A stretch of 64,000 bases of DNA from Siphonodentalium dalli. Lineage: Eukaryota; Mollusca; Scaphopoda; Gadilida; Siphonodentaliidae. Below are positions 36,640 to 49,009 of this stretch, piece after piece. The translations under genes and the position numbers were made by a program. Location: positions 140,945,954 to 141,009,953 of the forward strand of contig CP136064.1 of NCBI GenBank assembly GCA_032622095.1, written 5' to 3'. Positions within the stretch are counted from its first letter, which is position 1; every line of letters begins with the position of its first letter. Under the pieces are notes generated by a model that was given only the letters and a program-made list of their open reading frames with translations, was not told where the DNA came from and did no database searches.

Positions 36640-36960
36640 TAGTAGTACCACCCCAGAAAATGGGGTATGGACCATTTTCGAGAATGGTAAGAATTTCGGA
36701 GAATTTGATGGTGTGGTATGGGTGGGTGGCCTGCCCCAAATACCCCATAGAAACATCCCCCACCCTCACCCAGGGGTACCACCCTGAGGGGGTGAAATGT
36801 GGTATGGACCATAGTCCAGAACGACAATGATTTAGGCTAATATGGACCATTTTCGAGAATGGTAAGAATTTCTGAGAATTTGGGTGGCCTACCCCATAGA
36901 AACATCCCCCACCCTTACCCCAGGGGTACCACCCTGAGGTTAATTTGACGCCCCAAATAC
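36640..36960. repeat. Tandem duplication of about 176 bp
   Basis: TATGGACCATTTTCGAGAAT occurs at about 36665 and 36841, each followed by CCCCATAGAAACATCCCCCA and CAGGGGTACCACCCTGAGG. The second unit has internal deletions. Confidence 0.85.
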
Positions 36961-37099
36961 TCTCTAGTATATCAGGCAATAGGATTGTCTGCATAATTGT
37001 TATAATTTATGTTGGTTTACATAGTTCAAAGAGTACATTAGTTTATTTTGCACGCATTCCCTGACTCAAATGTATTCATTTGTTGCATAATTTCTGTTG

Positions 37100-37210
37100 A
37101 ATATGCATGAATTATTGTTGTGACTTGAGATATTATAAATTCTCATTATAGAAAAATATGCGAGTTTCTAGATCAAATAAAGTTGGATGCAGATGTAGAA
37201 TATGAAACAG
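37100..37210 (+). repeat. Duplicated segment with conserved reading frame (copy 1 of 2)
   Basis: GAGATATTATAAATTCTCAT then TTTCTAGATCAAATAAAGTT match 37860-37940. In both copies the frame reads FLDQIKLD, with changes such as GCAGATGTAGAA versus GTAGACATGGAA that keep Asp/Glu. An acceptor-like ATTATAG precedes copy 1. This could be a duplicated small exon or just a dispersed repeat. Confidence 0.45.
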
Positions 37211-37829
37211 ATTGTCCCTCGTCATGCAGTCTGTGAATATTTCTCCCCAGCATGGTTGCGAAAATTCGTAAAGTGACAGGGGACAACCTGCTGCAAAAAA
37301 TCAAAGATTTAATTAACCATGACCCTTAAATCTCAGGTTTCAGAACTAAAAATATATTGTGAAATATATCAATTGGTTTTAGATTTTTTTCCAATATATA
37401 TATATATATATAAATTTACAATAAACTATATATTAACAATGCATATATAAATATAGATCAATAAGGAAAAATGTATGGATGCACTGTTCGATGATTGCGA
37501 ACAGTCTTCAACTGACTACCTGCCCCTTGTTATAAATGCACGAAGCTATGCTTTAAAGGGAGTCTGTACCAACATCCAGCCATTTTGGAGGCCCATCTCC
37601 TGCTATATACAACAGAAAATATCCATTAAAATTCAAGAATGAGAGTCACACACACACACATGAACCATGTATAACAACCTGATAATTATAACAAAAATAA
37701 TTTTCATTATAACTACAGCAGTGTATTTTGTTACAGCAGTGTATTGTGCACTCATCCCCGATTCAAATAATTTTTTTATTTGTTGCATATTTTCTGTTAT
37801 ACAATGGCTGAATATAGGTACATTCTCCC

Positions 37830-37945
37830 TCTAATAAAGCATTAATTATTTATGTGACTGAGATATTATAAATTCACATTATATACAATGAGCAAGTTTT
37901 TAGATCAAATAAAGTTGGATGTAGACATGGAATAATCTAGATGTG
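37830..37945 (+). repeat. Duplicated segment with conserved reading frame (copy 2 of 2)
   Basis: This is the second copy of the block at 37100. Here the frame opens with ATGAGCAAG (MSKFLDQIKLDVDME) and stops at TAA. Confidence 0.45.
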
Positions 37946-38183
37946 TTTTCGTAAAACGGGCCTAGAAAATAATGTTAACAGCATTTGTGTGGAAAAGTGG
38001 TAACTCAGGTGATTTTACATAATTGGGATATGCTGAACAAAATGAGCCACAGTGCCAGGTCAATCTCGGTGTCCTTGACCTTGAAAATCACGATTCAAAA
38101 TGGCCACCAAAATAACAAAAACATAATTTTAATCAATCAAAATTGCAAAAGAGAGCTGATTGATTTATGTGATTTTATTATAA

Positions 38184-38558
38184 ACGAGAGGCCAATCACG
38201 ATTGGCAGATGTTTAATCCATACCTTGGCGATAGCGATTAGCTATTTTCAGCTTGGATGCTAAACTCCATACCGGTAAGCCAAACTCCATTTTAAAAATC
38301 TGATCAAACCCAAATTTGAACTCTATCCATATTTTAAGTCGTAGAAGGGCCATAAGCCTTAAAAAAAAAAAACTCTGATCAAATCAATTTTCAAACTCGA
38401 CCTGTATTTTGGTCTGAGAAACACATACCGGTATACAAAGTTTGGTTCTGATTGAATTTTTTTTTTTTTGAGTTATTGCACCATGCATAAAGTGTGTACG
38501 GACAGACATATGGACGAACGACGAATGGTCAATCCAGACTCTGGTATGGGTACACATA
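38184..38558 (+). mobile_element. Helentron-like family A element, short complete copy (375 bp)
   Basis: It starts ACGAGAGGCCAATCACGATT and ends GGTATGGGTACACATA, with host A on both sides (38183 and 38559). It keeps the left-end block (GCAGATGTTTAATCCATACC, GCGATTAGCTATTTT), two short core units and a small GGACAGACATATGGACGAAC region. It is an internally deleted relative of the 1.15-kb copies and shows that both ends belong to one element. Confidence 0.85.
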
Positions 38559-38792
38559 AAAATCAAAATAAATTAATCATTCAATAGGGGCAAAGAGTGT
38601 GTCAAAATAATCCAATACAAAATGAGATATATCAGATGAAAGGTATTTCTGTTAAGTATCAGGAATGTTGAGAAGGGTTCATTTTTAACTACAACAAGCA
38701 GCCCCAACAGCGGTATTGCGGGTATTCCCCGCTGAATTGTGGAGTTGGGGAAGTGCATTCTCAATAATGTTTGCGTTCTCAATATGTGCTAA

Positions 38793-39319
38793 ACAAGAGG
38801 TGGGATTTTGTCAAAAAGCCTGGCTTGCGAAATCATTTTAGGTACTGGTCATGTGAACTCATATACCAAAAATCTTTTAAATCCGTTGACATTCGTGGAA
38901 ATGAGCCCTGTGACATCGTCCATTTGCACACAACAAAATAAACAAAGTCCAATAACTCTGCTGAAAATATCCGGCCGGACCTGGTTTGCGAACTCGTTCT
39001 AGATACTGGTCATGTGAACTCATATACCAAATATCTTTGAAATCCGTTGAGATTTGTGGAAATGAGCCATGTGACGTCGTCTATTTATTATTTGGTAAAT
39101 TCGACAAAAATAATAAACAAAGTCCAATAACTCCGGTAAATATATCCGGCCAGACCTGGCTTGTGAACTCATTCTAGGTAATGGTCAGGTGAACTCATAA
39201 CCACAAATCTTTGAAATATGTTGACATTTGTTCAAGTTATGACTCTTACAAATTCGGGACAGATGGACGGACGGAACCCATACTATATCCCCCGCAAATT
39301 TTTAATTTGGCAGGGGATA
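38793..39319 (+). mobile_element. Helentron-like family C element
   Basis: It starts ACAAGAGGTGGGATTTTGTC. There are about 2.5 tandem units of roughly 170 bp (GGTCATGTGAACTCATATAC, TCCGGCCGGACCTGG), then GGACAGATGGACGGACGGAA and an end hairpin TATCCCCCGC...GGCAGGGGATA. Host A lies on both sides. Confidence 0.8.
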
Positions 39320-40050
39320 AAAATACATTCAAGTGAAGGAGGAGAAACCTGGAGATTAATAGAAGAATGATTAAATGAAAAACATAAATAAAAGCATAAA
39401 AATTGATTAGCAGGGTTAACAATTTTAACTCTATAAAATTAGGGGACTGTACCAGGTATGTCACTTGAATATGCATTGATAGGCTATCATTGGAGAGATA
39501 CAAGAGAGGTATGTGGGAGTTGATAAACCCTGGGACACCACTGTCCACAATGGAAATATAATAAACAACAGATGGCTATTAAAGTCAATTAATTTGTGCA
39601 GTACAGTGAGCTGTGAGCATCAAAATGTCGGACTGTGAAACTTTATAAAAAATAGTGCTACTAAATGGGGTTCTATGTGTCTACTCAAATTCTGAGCATA
39701 TCCCTACAAATGAATATAAAGAGAGTAGTTGGGCGCTTTGCACCCAGGATGGTCAAAAAGATCAAGTGATCTTTTCCTTCATCCACCCATACAAATGAAC
39801 AATAGACTATTCTAATTTATACTTCTAGAACTGAATGGGAGAGTCCATTGATTCATGAATGGGTTACACCTAACACTGCTGTCTGGCTAATTCCTACATA
39901 TGATGGCTAAAAATAACTCTAATTCAATAATACAGATTACTGGTATCATTTGTCTCTTACAGCTAAAAGCTCAGGTATCCCAGGTAATTAATTGCAAGCT
40001 GCAAGGGGTTACATGTATATCTACAAAAATCTCATACATGTATCTGTTCC
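39320..40050. other. Intergenic sequence, nothing assigned
   Basis: No gene, RNA or repeat unit is recognised. Confidence 0.4.
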
Positions 40051-40054
40051 AATT

Positions 40055-40754
40055 CTTAGTTGAAAAAGGGCCATAACTCCGGTATAAAAAATCTGATCTA
40101 GCCCATATTCAAACTTGATCTGTATTTTGAGTTGAGAAACTCACATACCAAATTTGTTTCCTATCAGGTGAAAAATGGTTGATTTATCGAAGCATGCAAT
40201 AATTCTATGTCCAAGGACCATAACTCCATTAAAAATAATCAGATCAAACCCATATTCGAACTCAATCTGTATTTTGGGCTGAGAAACTCACATACCAAAT
40301 TTGGTTCCAATCAGATAAAAAAAATTGAGTTATGACAGCATGTGTGAATTATAAGTCTAAAAAGGGCCATCTCTCCGTTAAAAAAAATTGGATCAAACCC
40401 ATATTCGAACTCGATCGGTATTTTGGGCTGAGAAACTCACATACCAAATTTGGTTCCAATCAGATAAAAAAAATTGAGTTATGACAGCATGTGTGAATTC
40501 TAAGTCTAAAAAGGGCCATCTCTCTGTTAAACAAAATTGGATCAAACCCATATTCGAACTCGATCGGTATTTTGGGCTCAGAAACTCATATATAAAATTT
40601 GGATCCGATCGGATAGAAAATAGTTATCGCACTGGCACCATGCGTAAAGTGTCTACAGACAGACAGATAGACGGACGAACAGACGGATGGACAAATGATG
40701 AGTGGTCAATCTGGACGTTGACACTGTGTACCATACTATGGTATGGGTACACAT
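40055..40754 (+). mobile_element. Right half of a family A-type element with tandem core
   Basis: About four units of 125-145 bp (AAAGGGCCATAACTCCG, CCCATATTCGAACTCGATC, GAAACTCACATACCAAATTT) are followed by ACAGACAGACAGATAGACGG and the hairpin ACCATACTATGGTATGGGTA ending near 40754. No ACGAGAGG left end is found. The 165-codon frame at 40481-40978 runs through the array and is not a gene. Confidence 0.75.
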
Positions 40755-41330
40755 CAAAACTGGGTCAATTATCGCCAGGCCATATTGCCATATTAAAACT
40801 TAGACTGTTGTTCAATTTAGTGTTTATTTTATTAATGTTTCTAAATTTTGGCCATTCATCAGTTCTTTTCACAAAGAGTTTGAATAGTTTGTTATGTTTT
40901 ATAATATTGTATTGTCATATCTTTGGTCTTCAGGACAATTTAAATACATTACTTGCCTGTCAGGTCATAATTCATTAGTGTTTAATTGTCATATTCATTT
41001 AAACAAACCTGTTAATTATGTTGGTAGCTTTTAATTGTTTTGCCTCTTGGCTTATCCAGTTCATTAATCTTAATTGCCATATTCAATCAGTCAACACAGT
41101 CTATTTCCATTGACATGTTTTTAGTTGTCACCTTTTACTCATAATGGTTAATTCAGCTTGGCATTTCTCACCTCCAGTTGTATATGAAATCCTTCAACTC
41201 TAACTTAAGAAAAGAAAAAAGAACATTTGATCTAGACTAGTCACTATATTGTTTCACGTCATTAGGATTACTATTCATGGACACATCAAACTAACCTTAT
41301 AAGGAATACCTGTTGGTCTTATATGTTACT

Positions 41331-44112
41331 AGCAGGGTTACCCGGCGTTGCCCAGGTTAATGTATGCTGTGGATATTTGTTGGGAATAGAGAATGCTCTT
41401 GCTTAAAGTGTTATACGTTTTCTCATAAATTGTATATTCAAATAGCATCACAAAACATGATTATTACATTCATTCTGTTTATCGCGATTAATCCGTTCCA
41501 CCAATAATGATGTATTTATTTATTTACAACTGCGTATACATTAGACGTTATAATATGATACATGAACATCATAAACACATTAGTTCGATAAAAGATGATA
41601 ATTGGGTTTTACATATTGAGATGTATCAATCAATCTAGTGGGTTGGACTAAGATCTCGAGGACACCTGGCTATCATATCTCCATGAAGATACAGATGTTT
41701 CAAAGAAATTTCCAGGTGCTCCTCTGTTCATGGTGCTATATATTGGCTAAATATTCTTAGTTTAAACGAAATGTTGCTGCGCACATATAGCAGCTACATG
41801 TGCACAGAGCGAGATTTTGAGTTGTTTATGTCAGTCGATGAATCTGTTCTAAAACCCTTGTCAGATGTCAGTATTGGTAGGATCCTGAAAAGTCTTGTGC
41901 TACTAACTGCATTTTCTTGTATATCAGAAGAAACTATATTTGACTGCACACTGTGACCACTATTTTTGAACAGACCTTCCATATCTCTTGACAAATTGTA
42001 ACTTTTTGTGGAAACTGTATTGAATGGAACAGACTAAATTTTGTTATTATATATATGCAATCCTCTGACAGTTCGAGGTCTCTCAGTTTGCACGAATATA
42101 TATATGTATCTCTTCAATAGAATGATAAATATACGTTTAATGCTTCTTCTAGTTTTCTCTTTTTGCTAGCTCATTGTGTGAATGCCTTGATTTCCATTCC
42201 CATATAAATATTACTGTTAAGAAGATATAATTGTTCAAGTAACTTATGTGGGTCACCATATGTCGGGATTGTGAAATGTGAACGCCCAACTACTTAAAAT
42301 GATATGGAGATGGCCTGGTGACTGTATATAACTTATATGTGGATATCGGCGAATAGCAATCTTATCAATGATAGTGCATATCCGCTCGCCATCCGTGACG
42401 CAAACGACACCAAATATGATTTAATTCATGGTATATCATTAGAGAAAAACGTGTATGAATTTGGTGGAATCAATTGTTGATGCAACGCTGACTCGAACAA
42501 CGCCATATTGCGAAGGTGATTATGTATTCGTTTGGCGGAAATCAGCCACAAAACTATTTCACCATATCTTTTTAATTTCCCCTCCCACCAACAGCGTCAT
42601 TTTAGAAAATTTTAACCCGCACCATTATCTTCCTTGTAAAATGTTACCCCTCTTAGAACGCCTTGGTGCCATCTCGATTGTACCGCATGAAGTTATATAT
42701 AGAACGCATACAGACAGACAAAAAGACAGACAAACAGCACGATTTTATTTCTTGTATCATTTGAGAAGAACGTGTCTGAATTTGATGGTAATTGGTACTA
42801 AAAATATTTTGTATCAGTTTTGGTGACCCTCCCGTCCCTATTTCGGACTCAAGCTGCACACACTGAGACTCATTAGAGATTAGAGATGCATATATATGAA
42901 ATTGGTGAAAATTGGCGAGTATACAAATTCGTATCAAATTTAAGGTCCCCATATCTCTCACCCATAGGGCACCAATTTGGTGTATCTAAACCACACGATA
43001 AGATTCCTCGTATCACGGAGAAGAATATGTATCAATCTGGTGGAATCGGCACTAAACATATAGATATAATTTTTTGTGTCCCTCTCATCTCTATACACCA
43101 CTGACTCGAATGGCCCCACTTGTGACATCCTTAAACCACACGATTACACTCCTGATATCATGGAGATGATTGTTTATATGTTTGGTGATAATCGGCGACT
43201 AAACAATTTTTTTTATCAAATTTGGTGCCAATCCCTCCCCTCTCCATCTTTCACCCAAACAGCACCACTATGGCGTCTTTAAATCACGATTAGATTCCTC
43301 GTATCATGGGTAAGAACGAGTATCAATTTGGTGGAAATTGGCGTTAAAAAAATTGTGCATCAATTTTGGTGCCCCTGTCCCTTTCAATGCAACCCTGACT
43401 CGAATGAGGCCACATTTGACAGATAAAATCCACACCATTAGACTCCTCATACCATGGGGATGATTTTGTATAAGTGTGGTGGCAATCGGCGACTTATTAT
43501 CAAATTTAGTGCCCACCGCCTCCCAATCTCTCATCCAAAAACAACAATTTGGCGTTGTTAAATCGCACAATTAGATTCCTTGTATCATGAAGATGAATAT
43601 CTATATATAAATTTGGTGGAAATCGGCGCTAAAATTAGTTTTATCAATTTTGTTGCCCCTCTCCCCTTCCGTTCATCCCTAACTCAAACGACGCCACTTT
43701 TGACATATTTAAACCACACCGTTGGATTCTTCATATCATGGGGATGATTATATGTAAGTTTCGTTGCAATCGGCGACAGAACAAAAATCTGCCCCCCCCC
43801 TTCCGGGCACCCCTGACGCGAACGGCGCGACTTTTGCCATATTTAAACCACGCCATTAGATTCCTCATATTATGGGGATGATTATATCTAAGTTTGGTGG
43901 CAATCGGCGACAAATTTTTTTTCTGCCCCTCCCCCTTTTCTGCCCCTGACAACAACGGCGTCACTTTAGAAAATTCTAATCCCGACCATTATCTTTCTCG
44001 TAAAAAGCTACTCCTAGTAGACCCCTTTGGCATCATCTAGATGGTCCCCTGTGAATTTCTATAGAACACAGACAGACAGACAGACAGACATTCGCAAATA
44101 TAGATATAGATG
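41331..44112 (+). mobile_element. Array-bearing element of family E, 2.8 kb
   Basis: The left part starts near ACTAGCAGGGTTACCCGGCG, a start seen in several animal repeat families. From about 42400 it is a degenerate tandem array with units of roughly 120-160 bp (TAGATTCCTCGTATCATGGG, TTTGGTGGAATCGGCG, ACTCGAACGGCG-type parts). The end is a GACA run (ACAGACAGACAGACAGACAG) followed by ATTCGCAAATATAGATATAG. There is no transposase or reverse transcriptase. Several 60-120 codon frames in the array are repeat products. Confidence 0.7.
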
Positions 44113-44432
44113 TTGATCATTTTACTTAAAAGCTATTCCCCCATATAAACGGACTTGTTCGTTTAATGACAATGGACATCTCCAGATCCCAACTGCAACA
44201 TCTACAGAATTTCTGCCCTGTTATACAATACTCAACTCACGGCCGAAAATGGCGGCATTCAGAAGGTCAAGGTTGCCCACAAGTCTCCCGAATACCCACC
44301 AAGAATATGTATTAATTGTAGTCCAGGAGATATTGGTCGATCTTCTCATACCGGGACTTAATCCCACTCATTTTTCATTTTCTCCCATAAAGGTCTCCTC
44401 TAATTTATTTCGGTTGTCAATAAGAACAACGA

Positions 44433-44575
44433 TCGGCCGATCGTGAGAGGGCGATCACGATCGGCAAATGTTTAACCCATACCTTGACGATACCGATTAG
44501 CAATTTTAATAAATCCTTACACCAACCTTTTCATGAGTGCAAAAGTTTCAACAATTCACACATTACTATTAAGGT
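44433..44575 (+). mobile_element. Left-end fragment of Helentron-like family A
   Basis: GTGAGAGGGCGATCACGATC, GTTTAACCCATACCTTGACG, then CCTTACACCAACCTTTTCAT match 54763-54860. No right end is found before 44968. Confidence 0.7.
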
Positions 44576-44967
44576 CACAAGTGGAATCAGACTTATCGGG
44601 CACCTTGCTCACATAAACACACTAGAAACACGGATGTGGCATTCGATTTTAACCTATTAGGTCACTCCAACACAGATATGTCTTATAGAGTTATGAAGCT
44701 AATTAAGATCAATCCATAGAGAGAAGCACCATAGCAGTTAAAGACAAAATAGTTAAGATATTAAGTAGATAAACATCATAGCAACTCCATTTATTTGCTT
44801 ATTACATTGGAACATATTATGTTTTTTTTTATTATTGCTATTTTTTTTTATTATGTTTTGTGTTAGCTGCATATTAAAAATTCATGGGATCATTTAGATG
44901 GAAGAAAAGGGTTAATATTTCCCATTCAATAACCAATCAATACCTGAACAACTAGACAAGTGAGGGA

Positions 44968-45159
44968 CAAGCCTTGAAATAGCGTGTCTGTCATCACCAA
45001 ATTCACCCACTGGGGACCTCATTCTGCTTACACCTCAGCAGAATGAGGTCCCCAGAGGGTGAATTTGGTGATGCTAGCCTGCTATGCGGGGTAGCATCAC
45101 TAAATTCACCCTCTGGGGACCTCATTCTGCAAATGACAGACACCCTATTTCAAGGCTTG
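44968..45159. mobile_element. hAT-type MITE, 192 bp, perfect 8-bp target duplication
   Basis: Inverted ends CAAGCCTTGAAATAGCGTGT and its inverse (one mismatch in about 26) span 44968-45159. The target duplication is GTGAGGGA on both sides (44960-44967 and 45160-45167). Inside, a roughly 34-bp block (GGGGACCTCATTCTGC...) occurs three times in alternating orientation, so the element can fold in two ways. Relatives are at 20702-21148 and 49230-49680. Confidence 0.92.
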
Positions 45160-45399
45160 GTGAGGGATGTATAGACCTGGATATAAAATGATTGGATATA
45201 AAATGTTTTAATGCAGATTTTTCAGATAGCTAGAGGTATGATATGAGATTGGTCAGATTGAAAATATTAGATTAATTACATTGGATAGCATACTGTATGA
45301 CTATGGAATGGGGTGGGTTAATTTTCTTCTAAGCTGATCATTTGAAAGATATATTGTATGTAAACAGCGGAAATATAATTAAAGTTATGGTTAATATTT

Positions 45400-45680
45400 T
45401 CAAAACCATTCAATCGATACCAAAATCTATACAGGTGAAGAATGTGTCATCATTAACATGGATGCAATTATTTATACATGTATAGTAATCGTGTGAAAAA
45501 CTATTTAGTTATCACATTGTGTCAAAAGGATTGGTGGAGGATGTTAATATTTTTAAGCAAATAAACCAAATGACCCTCACTATGCAGGTTAGGGGCGTAT
45601 TATCATAAACTATGCCAAGAACTATAAACATAATCAATGGAAATATTTGAGTTATGAAATCGGTTTGAATGGGGTTAATC
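45400..45680 (+). repeat. Dispersed repeat, copy 2 (others at 27690 and 54880)
   Basis: It matches 54880-55400 closely, including GGATTGGTGGAGGATGTTAA and AAGCAAATAAACCAAATGAC. It lacks the 177-bp MITE found in that copy, so it shows the empty site (TATCATAAACTATGCCAAGA near 45600). Confidence 0.8.
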
Positions 45681-46399
45681 TTACAAAAAGTCTATAAAAA
45701 GCATGTCATTGGATTTAGAAACCCATACAATAAGTCAGTCTCAAGAATACCAGATCACATTATATACAACATATTCCATATTATATACCATTTGAAAGAG
45801 GAAGCTCCAAAACATTGTATTATCAACTGATCCGGTCGAATAAACTGGGAACATATTGTTTTTGTTGAGGTACTGAGGTGTGTTCTGTGATTAATTTTGA
45901 TCCAGACTGTAATATAGTCTATTATTCTCAATGGAAGGGGAATAACTCTATCTCTTAGTTTGAATTCTGATGCATTCTGGTTTGACAAGGGAGGAAGTCT
46001 TGGAATGAATCTGAGAATCTCTATCACTTGGTGGACACTCCAAGGCCACAGCTGTTCTATATTCTGATGGAATATATATATATTATGGTTACTCTTTCAA
46101 ATGGTATATAATATGGGATATGTTGTGTATAATGTAATCTGGTCATTCGAAAATTAAGTGGGCCTTTAATATTATCCTGGAGCCCAAATGCAATTGAGGG
46201 AATTTAAAAATAAGACATTTCCTCTAATTACTGATTTATTGAAACCCTTAATGAACCTGGCTAAAAGTGGAAGGGATAATATTATATCTGTCTATCACAT
46301 AATATGTGTCTTTGAAATGGTTGAATTTTAATCCCAAATCCATGCAAATCAATAGTGGATCACCATCAACCTGGACATAGAATAGGAGAATGATCAATA

Positions 46400-47461
46400 A
46401 CAAGACAGTCAAAGACTGGGGTCGCTCACCAGACTGCAAAGACTGATACGACTGGGACTTTGGAGACCATAACAGTTAGAACTTTTCATAATCACTTTAA
46501 AAGTAGATCTAAACAGGATATGTGGATAGAGAGGCTTCATGTATGTAGATCGGCGATTATCTACTTTTAAATTACCAACTGTACGCTACTAATCACCCCC
46601 CCCCCCCCCCTGTCCTCCAGCTCATGTCCCTTCCCGACCAGGCTCCAGACTCCCAAGTCTTAGATTGGAATTTCACAACCGACATCTCAAACTTTCTCAA
46701 TTGTTGGAAATTTCCAATCTCACAAGCACCTTTTTATAAAACTATTTAGACATGTTTGAAGCCCAATTATCCATGGACCCAAAAAAAAACATATATGTAT
46801 GTCTGCTATGTCAGATTAATCAGTCAGGTAGTTCCAAGGTAGATGTTTTAATGAATTTTGTATTTTAATGATTTTATTAGACACAAAAGTGTTAAGTCCC
46901 CATAGCCCCGTCATTTCTTAACAGGTTGCCTCATGTTAACAAATCTGAATCTCAGTCACTAAAGGATCCTCCATACTATATGTAAGCTAAATAGTCCAAC
47001 CTCTCTTGAGAAGACATTTTAAGTATTACTATAGAGACATACAGTTATGTCTCGGGTCCCACCCTATTTAATTTGGTGACCCCATCTGAATAAATTTGAA
47101 ACCACATTTAAAACAAGTGACCCCATTTGAACAAATCTGAACTCGAGTCACCTTCGAGGACCCTTCATACCAAATATGAACCCATTCAACATGTTGGTAG
47201 ATGAGAAGAAGTCGTTTTTAAGAATTACTATGGAGGGCAAGAGTTATGGCCCTGGCTTCACAACCATTTGAAAGAGTAACCTCATTTGAACAAATCTGAA
47301 TGTGAGTCACCAAGGGAAAATCCACACCAAATATGAACCCATTCAGTCTTATGATCTAGAGAAGATGTTCACAGATTTGTTGACAGATTGATGGACGGAC
47401 AGACAGACAGACAGGTGACAGATGAGAAGTGATAACTATAGCTTCGTCTCAGGTGAACTCA
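46400..47461 (+). mobile_element. Helentron-like family B element, most complete copy (1.06 kb)
   Basis: The left end is ACAAGACAGTCAAAGACTGG and the right end is CTCAGGTGAACTCA, with host A on both sides. The order is a left palindrome, a 300-bp unique part shared with 8303, about four degenerate core units, GACGGACAGACAGACAGACA, then the end. It lacks coding capacity. Confidence 0.82.
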
Positions 47462-47859
47462 AAAATTACATTTCATTGAACAAATCTGTAAATCACCTCC
47501 CCCAACACTGTGGGGACATCCCTGCAAGAATATGACATTATCTTATTATACCAGTAGCGTACAGCATAGATACAGGTAGTGTGGGTGGGGTAGAGCTAAA
47601 TCTGTTACCTCTGCCCCTATTTGAACAAACATGAATCCCCATCTCTGATATCTATTCATCTTATAATTTTAAACATTCGCTTTTAAGAGTTGAAGTTAAT
47701 TGATTTTCCAAAAAGGACCCCATTGGAACAGATCTAAACATGCCACCCAAGGACCCTGCATACACAAACATAAGCTAAATAGACTTCAGGGTTCTTGAGA
47801 AGTAATAGTTGTTAGATTTACTATGGAGGGAAAACGTTATGGCCCTGCAGTGAAGTATC

Positions 47860-48030
47860 CAGCGGGGACACCTGGGGGACACCTGGGGGACACCTGTTTT
47901 TGGGCAATGATATGCCGAATGCATATCCCAAAGACATGAGCGGTGGAGGTTTGGGAGGGGGTATCCCCCTGCTGATGGTGGGGGGGGGGGGGGTCTCCCC
48001 CTGGATTTTTTTTTTAAATCCAATGCATTG
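47860..48030 (-). repeat. GC-rich block related to the interior of the hAT MITE at 12024
   Basis: CAGCGGGGACACCTGGGGGA, GATATGCCGAATGCATATCC and a G-run match 12420-12545 in inverse orientation (CCTTCGGCATATC, AACAGGTGTCCCC). Three tandem GGGGACACCT units and a run of 14 or more G are present. Confidence 0.5.
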
Positions 48031-48099
48031 AGAGCTAATCTAGAGCTTTTGGAGTCAGTATTTTGAAATTTTACTGAGAGTTCACTTTGATCAAGTTTC

Positions 48100-48640
48100 T
48101 GAAGCATAACTTTGGAATTTTTTTTATATATGTATGGATTGGAAATGCTTATAAGTTATTGTCAGATATCTTTTTGTTCAATGGATTATGCTTATCCTGC
48201 TTGAAATGAGACCATTATCACTGTAATTCATATAATAGGCTATTTTCTAAAATTCCAGTGAGAGACACATTCATAATATACTAGTAGTACAGAAATAATG
48301 TCTATTAAGTTACATGTAGTAATTACTAGTACATGTAGTACTAATCTCTATGTTAATTATTCATTTGGTATTATGAGATCCCACATGATAACCAGGTTTA
48401 CTTGATCAAATTGTCACTGTTCCTCTACTGTATTGTGTAATTTCACTTGAATTTGATTGAAATACTGATTGTCTGAAGGGTTAACTATTTTAAGTTTTCA
48501 CAGATGAAAGCTAGATAAAGCCAAACATACTTTACAGTATTATTCCAACTGTTAAACTTAAATCTTTTTGTAAACTTACATGTCTTATATCAATATATAT
48601 TCTCATATATATTTTGATGACCTCTGTCTGTTTGTATGTA
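48100..48640. other. Intergenic sequence, nothing assigned
   Basis: AT-rich, with no gene or repeat unit recognised. Confidence 0.4.
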
Positions 48641-48644
48641 TGTT

Positions 48645-49005
48645 TGTCTGTCATTTATACAAATCTACGATTCTCGACCGACCGGGACGAAACTTAGTAC
48701 ATGTGTGTAGTTTGACCAGGCGTCCGTCGTTGTCGTATAGGTGAGCCCGTGCGGCGCCCGCTTCGCGCAGACGAGATCTCGGAAACGGGTGGAGCTATCG
48801 ACTTGAAATTTGCTATGTGAATGTATCTTGCCCTGGATACGAATTGTATCGGGTCGCCGAGCCCGTGCGACACCAGCTTCGCGCATGCGCAGACGAGATC
48901 TCGGAAATGGGTGGAGCTATCGACTTGAAATTTGGTATGTGAATGTATCTTGCCCCGGATACGAATTTTATTGGGTCGCCGAGCCCGTGCGACGCTTCGC
49001 TTCAC
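48645..49005. repeat. GC-rich tandem repeat, unit 122 bp
   Basis: ACGAGATCTCGGAAA.GGGTG occurs at 48771 and 48893, followed by GGAGCTATCGACTTGAAATT and GAATGTATCTTGCCC. A GTCTGTTTGTATGTATGTTT microsatellite lies on its left. It is much richer in GC than its surroundings. Frames at 48665-48886 and 48694-49005 are repeat products. Confidence 0.85.
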
Positions 49006-49009
49006 TTCC

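Noticed and set aside
40481-40978. 165-codon gene
   Set aside because: The frame crosses a tandem unit, a GACA microsatellite and a terminal hairpin of a Helentron-like element.
42420-44090. CRISPR-like array
   Set aside because: Units are long, diverged and without constant short repeats and unique spacers. The context is eukaryotic.
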